Source: JBKHJA01 sp046538375 (GTDB lineage: Bacteria > Acidobacteriota > Aminicenantia > Aminicenantales > Aminicenantaceae). From it: a stretch of DNA of 40,136 nt. The position numbers and the translations under genes were made by a program. Location: positions 1-40,136 of the forward strand of contig JBKHJA010000006.1 of assembly GCA_046538375.1 (NCBI GenBank), written 5' to 3'. The notes beneath the pieces were generated by a model, which did no database searches, was not told where the DNA came from, and worked only from the letters and a program-made list of their open reading frames with translations. Positions 34,173-40,136 of this stretch are shown here, one piece after another (the first letter of the stretch is position 1; every line of letters begins with the position of its first letter).

Positions 34173-37100
34173 ATGAACAACTTGAAAAAGAACTTAATGG
34201 CTATATGTCTCGCTGTGGGAGTTATCGCGTTTTTCTCCGCAGATTTCCTCCAGGGGCAGTCCATCATCTACGGAAAACTGACCGGAACCATAACTGATGA
34301 TACAGGTGAACCGTTACCAGGAGTTACCCTTGACTTAAGCAGTGAAGCCCTGATCACAGGAACACGCTCTACAGTCACCTCTGCCAGAGGAACCTATGTC
34401 TTCCTCAATCTTCCTGGGGGTGAGTACACGTTAAGAGCCACTTTAGAAGGTTTTAAAACCGCTGTTCAGGAAAACATAGGTGTTACGGCCGGTTCTTCGC
34501 TGGTGGTCAACCTGGTGATGGAACCCGGGGCTATTGAAGAAGAGATCACTGTCACCGCTGTACCTCCGGTGGTCGACGCCAAATCCTCCACCATTTCAGC
34601 CGACATCGGGAGCGACCTTCTGGAGAAAATGCCCACCAGCCGGGATGCTTTCTATGACCTTTCCCTTTCCACTCCTGGAATGGTTGCTCAAGGGAAAGAC
34701 GCAACCTGGCTTCCCAGCCCCAGTGCTTACGGGAGCACTTCAAACGAGAATGTTTTCCTGGTCAACGGTGTCAACACCACCAATCCCCGTCTGGCCTCCC
34801 AAGGCTCACTTGTCCAGGTCAATTACAATGCTGTGGAAGAAGTCCGGGTGATCGCTTTGGGGTCCAAGGCAGAATACGGAAATTTCTCCGGTGTGGCTAT
34901 TGATGTGATCACTAAATCTGGAAGCAATAAATTCCACGGGAATGCTGCTTTTTACTCCATATTGAGTAAAGGAGCCAATAACCAGCCAGGAAGAGAGGAT
35001 TATGATACTCTTCCCCAAGAAAGTTTCGTGGTGGATGATTTTGGTCCTGCTGAGTTCGGAGAGAAGCTTTTTGTGGGAGCAGGTGATGATATTCTGAGAT
35101 ACCAAAAGGAAGATTGGGAAGCGAACTTCACCATCGGCGGGCCGATCATGAAGGATAGAATCTGGTTTTACGGGGGTTTTGATTACATCAAGGCAGAAAC
35201 CAAAGAACCTTTCTGGGAAGTGATGAACCGCTACTGGGGACGCTTCGGAGACATCAAGATATCGGCTGAACCGTGGTTGAACCACAGGGCCTGGGCAGCT
35301 TATCACTACGAGAATAATGACGGTGACGGCTGGACCTGGAGTCCCCACTGGGATCCCACCATGACTTACGGCCAGGCCTCTGAGACTCACAGCATCTCTT
35401 CCCAATGGCAGTGGCTGGCCAGCGGCAGGACCATTCTGACTGCCAAATATCTGGGTTTCTGGAGGGATGACAAGCCCCATATACCGGATGATGCTCCTGA
35501 CAATCCAGGCTATATCAACTGGTGGAAATGGAATGTGTACGGTATAAACGGTGCCTTTCCTTATGTGGAATCTCAAAAGTCAAGCCGGAACACTGTGCAG
35601 GCCGATATTTCCCACTATGCCGAGGATTTTCTGGGTGAACATGACATCAAATTCGGTGTCCAGTACACCCGGGGTCGAGGCAACTGGATGGGAGGATATT
35701 TCCATGGTTATGCCAACTTCGTATATCCTGCTCCCTGGGTCAATTACATTCCCTGGCTCAAATCCTGGTATGGGGCCACTGGATTGGTTTTTTACAACAG
35801 GCAGACCCACCTCAATCCTTTTCTCACCGTGCGCACCTCTAACTCGCTGGGCTTTTTCTTCGATGACCAGTGGTCACCAACCAAGCGGCTGACCATAAAC
35901 TTTGGACTCCGCTTTGACAGGATGACCGCCAAATACGGGGAAGGAAAAGTCTATGAACACCCCTCCACCCCGGATGCCATCAATGATCCTCCCCCGGTTA
36001 TCCGTGACCGAGAGGGTACAGACAATATATTCGATTTCAAAACCCTGGCACCACGCATCGGAATCACTTACGCCCTGACTCCTGATATGAAGACCATTTT
36101 TCGGGCAAACTACGGCCGTTACTTTCTGCCTCTCAACGTGGAATACCTGAGAAGATTCGGTCCTGATATGCCCCAGGCTGAATACCATTGGCTTTACTAC
36201 AATGTTCCTTTTGAATACGTCGATTTAAACGGAGACAACTGGATTGATCCCAGTGAAACCACAGAAGCAGCCAGGCTGATAGAGCAGTATCGTGATGACA
36301 GCCTCAGACCTTCATGGCAGCCAGCCGTTCAAACTGTTGATTATTCCTGGCAGCTCAATGTCGCTGATGACCTGAAAAACCAGCACACAGACCAGATCAC
36401 CGTGAACCTGGAGAGGGAACTTTTCCAGGATTTTTCAGCCAGTGTCACCTACATCTACAAGAGAACAGACAACATCTATGTCCAGTGGCCTTTAAACCGG
36501 GCGACAGGTGAAGAATGGGAATATGAAAGAGTTTCCTACACCACCCAGTACGGAGAACAAGTCGATCTCTGGGGGATAGTCTGGAAGGATTACAACGGCG
36601 ACGGCAGCGTGGATAACGCTGACATTGGCTGGGTTGGTACCAATCTTGACCGGGAAGTGAGGAATATGCCGGAGATAGACGGAAAAAAACCGCGCCGTAC
36701 CTACCAGGGTCTTCAGTTCATGCTGCAGAAGAGATTCTCCAACCGCTGGCAGATGCTGGCTTCTTTTCTGTACGCCACCTCAGATGGTATGGCCGCCCGG
36801 TCTATCCGTCAGGATTTCAACGTGGAAGGCCCCATGGTTTTTGATACAGCCTGGTTGGCCGGTTTGAACCAGACCATAAATTCCATGGAAGGTCCCTTGC
36901 CCCACACCCAGAAATATGAATTCAAGCTCTCCGGTTCCTACAAGATTCCGGTCATCGAAGTTGACGTGGGCTTGCGCTTCCGGTTCAATTCAGGCCGGCC
37001 TCTCTGGCCGCTGGAAGTGATACCTGCGGCTACCCAATGGGGAGGAAAGCCACCGGGAAGTGTGATCCTCACCGGAGACAGCAGGATTGTGTCTATCGAT

Positions 37101-37337
37101 CCCAACGAGCCGTGGTATCTTCCCTCAGAAAAGATTCTGGATCTCAGACTGGATAAAGCCTTCAGTCTTGCTGAATATGGTTCCCTGCACCTGGCTCTGG
37201 ATATCTTGAATGTGTTCAATGAGGATGCGGTCACCAATGCCGGCTACGGCGGTGCCCATGAACCGCTCATCGGTCGGATTTCAGGCGTCACCTTTCCTTC
37301 CAGAAAGATACGGTTGAGCGTCCGTTTTCAATTTTAA
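34173..37337 (+). CDS. TonB-dependent outer-membrane receptor with carboxypeptidase-regulatory-like domain
   Basis: A 1054-residue outer-membrane receptor. Residues 1-29 are a signal peptide. Residues about 33-120 are a beta-sandwich (YGKLTGTITDDTGEPLPGVT, then GTYVFLNLPGGEYTLRA). The plug domain follows at about 130-260 (EEITVTAVPPVVD, IGSDLLEKMPTSRDAF), then a beta-barrel ending in SVRFQF with a terminal Phe, the outer-membrane assembly signal. Two calcium-loop-like DxNxD motifs occur in predicted loops: D684-L-N-G-D and D806-Y-N-G-D-G, the second followed by SVDNAD as in dockerins. AAAGGAGA precedes the ATG. It probably imports glycan fragments for the hydrolases around it and is under LacI-type control. 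Homologues of this layout are common in Acidobacteriota; no SusD-like partner gene is visible. Confidence 0.93.
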   Translation: MNNLKKNLMAICLAVGVIAFFSADFLQGQSIIYGKLTGTITDDTGEPLPGVTLDLSSEALITGTRSTVTSARGTYVFLNLPGGEYTLRATLEGFKTAVQENIGVTAGSSLVVNLVMEPGAIEEEITVTAVPPVVDAKSSTISADIGSDLLEKMPTSRDAFYDLSLSTPGMVAQGKDATWLPSPSAYGSTSNENVFLVNGVNTTNPRLASQGSLVQVNYNAVEEVRVIALGSKAEYGNFSGVAIDVITKSGSNKFHGNAAFYSILSKGANNQPGREDYDTLPQESFVVDDFGPAEFGEKLFVGAGDDILRYQKEDWEANFTIGGPIMKDRIWFYGGFDYIKAETKEPFWEVMNRYWGRFGDIKISAEPWLNHRAWAAYHYENNDGDGWTWSPHWDPTMTYGQASETHSISSQWQWLASGRTILTAKYLGFWRDDKPHIPDDAPDNPGYINWWKWNVYGINGAFPYVESQKSSRNTVQADISHYAEDFLGEHDIKFGVQYTRGRGNWMGGYFHGYANFVYPAPWVNYIPWLKSWYGATGLVFYNRQTHLNPFLTVRTSNSLGFFFDDQWSPTKRLTINFGLRFDRMTAKYGEGKVYEHPSTPDAINDPPPVIRDREGTDNIFDFKTLAPRIGITYALTPDMKTIFRANYGRYFLPLNVEYLRRFGPDMPQAEYHWLYYNVPFEYVDLNGDNWIDPSETTEAARLIEQYRDDSLRPSWQPAVQTVDYSWQLNVADDLKNQHTDQITVNLERELFQDFSASVTYIYKRTDNIYVQWPLNRATGEEWEYERVSYTTQYGEQVDLWGIVWKDYNGDGSVDNADIGWVGTNLDREVRNMPEIDGKKPRRTYQGLQFMLQKRFSNRWQMLASFLYATSDGMAARSIRQDFNVEGPMVFDTAWLAGLNQTINSMEGPLPHTQKYEFKLSGSYKIPVIEVDVGLRFRFNSGRPLWPLEVIPAATQWGGKPPGSVILTGDSRIVSIDPNEPWYLPSEKILDLRLDKAFSLAEYGSLHLALDILNVFNEDAVTNAGYGGAHEPLIGRISGVTFPSRKIRLSVRFQF

Positions 37338-37357
37338 AAGCGGAAATTGATTTTACG

Positions 37358-37383
37358 GCCCGGGGGGCAAAAGCCCTCCGGGC
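37358..37383 (+). terminator. GC-rich hairpin after the receptor gene
   Basis: GCCCGGGGGGC (37358-37368) and GCCCTCCGGGC (37373-37383) pair as an 11-bp stem with one G-U pair and a loop of four A, 20 bases after the receptor stop. No T tract follows, so termination may be weak or Rho-assisted. Confidence 0.55.
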
Positions 37384-37437
37384 TCCCATCAAAAAAGAAG
37401 GAGAGGACTCTTTAGGTCATTTTTTCACTCATCCACC

Positions 37438-37604
37438 TAATACAAACGCACGCATTGCTGTTACATGGTCATGGTGGGTGGCGAAGGGAAAGGGAGCGCG
37501 GTCATTCAATGCTGCGAGCGCAAGCGAAGCAATCTCTTTATAAGAAGAGATCACAATGCCGCTTCGCTCCTCATGATGGCACTGAAATTACTGCGTTTGT
37601 ATTA
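37438..37604. mobile_element. degenerate MITE-like repeat, copy 1
   Basis: A 167-bp non-coding element bounded by perfect 13-bp inverted repeats, TAATACAAACGCA (37438-37450) and TGCGTTTGTATTA (37592-37604), with TA at each outer end. The core (37501-37584) contains an imperfect palindrome with GTCATT, AGCGAAGCAATCTC and GCTTCGCTCCTC, a repeat type I recall from many anaerobic and uncultured genomes, including intergenic copies. No transposase is present. It directly abuts copy 2. Confidence 0.6.
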
Positions 37605-37718
37605 ATATAAACGCATCAAGTAAAGTGTCATCGCAAGGAGCGAATTGAGGAAGCAATATCGTCTCAATATGGTGAGATTGCCGCGCTCCTGATGGTCGTT
37701 CGCAATGACTTTGTATTT
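37603..37718. mobile_element. degenerate MITE-like repeat, copy 2
   Basis: A 116-bp element adjoining copy 1. Its left end TAATATAAACGCA (37603-37615) matches copy 1 at 12 of 13 bases and its right end TGACTTTGTATT (37706-37717) matches the copy 1 right end at 10 of 12. The core (37627-37709) is a degenerate palindrome starting with GTCATCGCAAGGAGCGAA and ending with TCGTTCGCAATGAC. After it, 37719-37860 is AT-rich and holds the promoter region of the symporter gene without a gene of its own. Confidence 0.6.
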
Positions 37719-37860
37719 TTTTTAATTGTGTTAATAGTAGTTCATGTTGAATAAGAAAAATGGTCCCGCCTCACATGCCCTTTATTATTCTCTTCTACTG
37801 CATAAAAAGGAGTCTGTCTTTTTCCACGTTTTTCCACTTTTTTAGCGGAGAGAGGTTTTT

Positions 37861-39459
37861 ATGGTCGTTTTCGGCTTTTTAGACTGGTTCTGGCTGGTTG
37901 TGTTTATTGTCCTCATGGTGGTTTGTGGAGTCCTCTTCTACAGATTGGGAAAGAGGTCCATGTCAGATTTTTTCCTGGCAGGACGCGGTTTGCCCTGGTG
38001 GCTGCCGGCTGCTTCTGTGTACGCTACCCATTCTGCCACAGATACGCCCATCTGGGTCAGTGGAGTGATCTACAAATACGGCCTTCGGGGTATCTGGTAC
38101 ACTTTTTTCTCTGCCTGGTGCGCCATATCTGCCTTTGCCTCCACCCGAATCTTCCGCCGCTCCCTGGCCTATACCCAGGCAGAATGGCAGACCCTCCGCT
38201 TCTCCGGCCTGGGGGCAGAGCTTTTGAGGGGATGGCTTGCTGGCTGGCAGGTGTTCATGAACATGTTTGTGTTGGGCTGGGTGGGCATAGCCATGGGCAA
38301 ACTCTGTCATTTTCTTTTTGGCTGGCCGGATTGGGTGGGATTGGTTTTGTTTTCATCCCTGTGTGCCATCTACGTGCTGTCTGCCGGCTATTGGGGTGTG
38401 GTCATGGCTGACTTCCAGCAGGGAGTGATTGCCTTTGCGGTCATTGTCCTTGTTTCCATATGGGGAATTGCAGCCGCGGGCGGTCCTCAGGGAATCATGA
38501 CCAAACTGGACACCCTGGGTCAAAGCTGGCGTTTGAATCCGTTTTCTTTTTCAGGCCTGACCTCGGGCGATTTTCCTCTGGTGTGGTTTCTGACCATGCT
38601 GGTGATAGCGGTTATCGGGGGATTCGGCATGGGGACAGCCATTGACTGGTATCCTGAAGCCCAGCGCATCCAGTCCGCTCGAACAGTGCGCGATGCCAGC
38701 TACAGCATCTGGTCAGGCTCAGCTTTAATCGTTGTCCGCAACTCCCTGTGGGCGGTGGCTGTCCTGGCCTTCTTTACCCTGTATCCGAATATCAAATCTA
38801 CGGCTGAGTACGAGATGGCCTGGTATCGACTGGGATTTGAATTCCTGCCGGTGGGATTGGTGGGTTTTTTCTTTGCCGCCATCGTGGCCATTCATCTCTC
38901 CACCATTTCCACTCATCTTAACCTGGGCGCTTCCTATGCCACCCGCGATCTCTACCATCATTACTTCAATCCTAAAGCCAGTGAGAAAGAGTTGGTCTGG
39001 GTGGGAAGGATTTCCACTCTGATTCTCCTGGTGGGATCTTTCATCTACGGGTTGATGATGGAGGAGATAACCCAATGGCTCATTTTTGCGCTTTGGATCA
39101 TGGCTGCCGGCATCTGGCTTCCTTCCATTCTTCAGGTGGTGTGGTGGCGGTTCAATTCCTGGGGATATCTTTCCTCATGGATTGCTAATCTGGGATTGAG
39201 CTGGCTGGTGGTCTGGGTGCTGCCTGAGTTTCAGGTAATTCCTGTCCTGCCGGATTATCTTCAATTCTGGCTCATGATGGTTTTGGGAGCCTTGATTTAT
39301 ATCCCCATCACTTTTCTCACTCCTCCAGAAGATATGGATAGACTGGTCAAATATTACGTGATGTCCAGGCCCCTGGGCCGGTGGAAGCCGGTGCGCCAGG
39401 AGGCAGAGCAGAGGGGTCTGCTGCGATTTGTCGGGAAGCACCAGGAAGGAGGGAATTGA
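37861..39459 (+). CDS. sodium:solute symporter (SSS family)
   Basis: A 532-residue transporter with about 13-14 hydrophobic segments. Visible features are FLAGRGLPWWLPAASVYAT near residue 38, ATDTPIWVSG in the first core helix, GTAIDWYPEAQRIQSART in the middle and AIHLSTISTHLNLGASYATRD near 345-365, the Ser/Thr-rich sodium-site segment. It is paralogous to the symporter at 16835-18553. GAGAGAGG precedes the ATG. It ends in TGA immediately followed by the ATG of a small membrane protein, so the two, and two further micro-genes, are translationally coupled. Its substrate is likely a sugar or uronate product of the locus. Confidence 0.92.
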   Translation: MVVFGFLDWFWLVVFIVLMVVCGVLFYRLGKRSMSDFFLAGRGLPWWLPAASVYATHSATDTPIWVSGVIYKYGLRGIWYTFFSAWCAISAFASTRIFRRSLAYTQAEWQTLRFSGLGAELLRGWLAGWQVFMNMFVLGWVGIAMGKLCHFLFGWPDWVGLVLFSSLCAIYVLSAGYWGVVMADFQQGVIAFAVIVLVSIWGIAAAGGPQGIMTKLDTLGQSWRLNPFSFSGLTSGDFPLVWFLTMLVIAVIGGFGMGTAIDWYPEAQRIQSARTVRDASYSIWSGSALIVVRNSLWAVAVLAFFTLYPNIKSTAEYEMAWYRLGFEFLPVGLVGFFFAAIVAIHLSTISTHLNLGASYATRDLYHHYFNPKASEKELVWVGRISTLILLVGSFIYGLMMEEITQWLIFALWIMAAGIWLPSILQVVWWRFNSWGYLSSWIANLGLSWLVVWVLPEFQVIPVLPDYLQFWLMMVLGALIYIPITFLTPPEDMDRLVKYYVMSRPLGRWKPVRQEAEQRGLLRFVGKHQEGGN

Positions 39460-39750
39460 ATGAGTTGGATTCAAAAGAAGTGGACGGCTGAACAGGCCGA
39501 CCGCTGGAGTAAAGAAGACTACCTGACTTTCCTCATTTCCCCCCTGATCTATTTTTTATTGGCTTTGGGAGTGGCTTTCAGCCTGCTTCTGCTTTGGTAT
39601 GGCTGGATTATCCTGGCCGTGAGTGTGGCTTTGTTGGTGGTTATGATCAGAATCATCGATCCTAAATTGAAGGCCATATCAAAGGACTATGAAATCAAGC
39701 AGAAAGGATATCTTGAAGATTTAGAACGAATTGCCAGATGGGAGGAGTGA
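39460..39750 (+). CDS. small membrane protein coupled to the symporter
   Basis: A 96-residue protein with a soluble amphipathic N-terminus (SWIQKKWTAEQADRWSKED), two adjacent hydrophobic segments at about 25-45 and 47-65, and a charged C-terminal helix. Its ATG follows the symporter TGA with no gap and GGAAGGAGGG lies just upstream. Size, membrane topology and place suggest an accessory subunit of the symporter, in the way that some SSS carriers have small partner proteins. I know no named family. The next gene follows its stop at once. Confidence 0.8.
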   Translation: MSWIQKKWTAEQADRWSKEDYLTFLISPLIYFLLALGVAFSLLLLWYGWIILAVSVALLVVMIRIIDPKLKAISKDYEIKQKGYLEDLERIARWEE

Positions 39751-39867
39751 ATGAGTCAAAGCTTTGCAGTGGTCATTGGCATGTCTATTGCCTATTTCTT
39801 TTCTTTTCTGGGTCTTTTGCTTGCTTATTTTTCTTACAAAAAAAAACACAAGCATAAAAAGGATTGA
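39751..39867 (+). CDS. 38-residue membrane micro-protein
   Basis: ATG 39751 follows the previous TGA directly, with GGAGGAG just upstream. The product starts MSQSFAVVIG, has one hydrophobic helix (about residues 5-30, SIAYFFSFLGLLLAYFS) and ends in a strongly basic tail (KKKHKHKKD), which would place the tail in the cytoplasm. It is too short for routine gene finders. Its close coupling with the symporter genes argues that it is real. Confidence 0.65.
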   Translation: MSQSFAVVIGMSIAYFFSFLGLLLAYFSYKKKHKHKKD

Positions 39868-39959
39868 TGATGCTGGGAATCATATTTCCTTTGATTATAC
39901 TCATCATTTCTTTTGTGTTGACCTTTCTGCTTTACCGTCATTTTTCACGCAAGCCGTGA
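39867..39959 (+). CDS. 30-residue membrane micro-protein
   Basis: Starts with ATGATG overlapping the previous stop (TGATG), so ribosomes could restart. The product MMLGIIFPLIILIISFVLTF continues with LLYRHFSRKP: a single hydrophobic helix with a short basic tail, as in the previous micro-gene. No independent ribosome site is visible. The remaining 177 bases to the window end contain no gene that I can support. Confidence 0.55.
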   Translation: MMLGIIFPLIILIISFVLTFLLYRHFSRKP

Positions 39960-40136
39960 TCTTTCCCAGAGTCATATCCTTTATGATGATAGAAGGTGAG
40001 GATTTGGGAATGGCTTCGCTCCCGTCCAGGTTTTTCACGCCGTTCCCTCACCGTCCATCTCGGCGCCTGCGTAACTGCGCACATGTCAGTTATCCTGCAT
40101 TATCCATAAATTGAAGATTTTCCCAGAAGAAGTCAT

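Noticed and set aside
37338..37860. CRISPR-like or rRNA-related sequence in the repeat-rich gap
   Set aside because: Only two palindromic elements with different lengths, no regular spacers and no rRNA motifs.

Overview
The window looks like a chromosomal segment from a free-living, Gram-negative, saccharolytic bacterium. It carries a TonB-dependent outer-membrane receptor of the type with a carboxypeptidase-regulatory-like N-terminus, a sulfatase-like/TPR fusion, several exported glycoside hydrolases and three sodium:solute symporters. This mix, with moderate GC in the metabolic part, reminds me most of Acidobacteriota/Aminicenantes (candidate phylum OP8). That is an impression from gene content; no rRNA is present to test it.

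Layout. (1) 1-3183: two small conserved proteins of unknown function overlapping by 4 bp, then a SWIM zinc-finger protein. (2) 3184-6571: an AT-rich accessory stretch around a tRNA-Leu(TAA). It holds an archaeal-type AAA ATPase with a C-terminal nuclease-like domain, whose promoter lies inside a palindrome; a single-chain nucleotidyltransferase-HEPN protein that looks like a fused MntA/HepT pair; a 5'-truncated gene remnant; and a possible small RNA. (3) 6572-10835 (minus): a small membrane protein, a sodium:solute symporter and a 688-residue MurQ/glucokinase-regulatory-protein-like double SIS protein. (4) 11075-14840 (plus): an exported GH20 beta-N-acetylhexosaminidase with a C-terminal lectin-like domain and a Tat-type aldo/keto reductase. 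(5) 14889-18553 (minus): symporter, Gfo/Idh/MocA dehydrogenase and a DeoC-type aldolase. (6) 19027-29321 (plus): an eight-gene putative operon with exported GH42-like hydrolase, ROK kinase, SIS-domain protein, MFS permease, ChbG/YdjC-like deacetylase, NagA and exported GH116-like hydrolase. That is seven enzymes/transporters plus their shared promoter region; the exact operon boundary at its 3' end is inferred. (7) 29546-32867 (plus): sulfatase-superfamily/TPR fusion and a second TPR protein. (8) 32857-37337: a LacI-type repressor divergent from the TonB-dependent receptor, with a clear operator in the shared promoter region. (9) 37338-37860: two adjacent degenerate MITE-like repeats. (10) 37861-39959: a third symporter followed by three tiny, translationally coupled membrane proteins.

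How it fits together (inference). Region 3-10 reads as one amino-sugar glycan utilisation locus. The receptor imports oligosaccharides across the outer membrane; GH20, GH42-like and GH116-like enzymes trim them outside the cytoplasm; a ChbG-like enzyme may remove acetyl groups; symporters and the MFS permease take up the products; ROK kinase and NagA would give glucosamine 6-phosphate. No classical nagB is present, so one of the two SIS proteins is the natural candidate for the missing deaminase/isomerase step. The Gfo/Idh-DeoC-symporter operon suggests a second branch for an oxidised or deoxy sugar.

The most promising points for follow-up are the MurQ/GKRP-like double SIS protein beside GlcNAc genes, the missing NagB step, the threonine at the sulfatase nucleophile position, the symporter with three micro-membrane proteins, the fused MNT-HEPN protein, and the tandem MITE pair.
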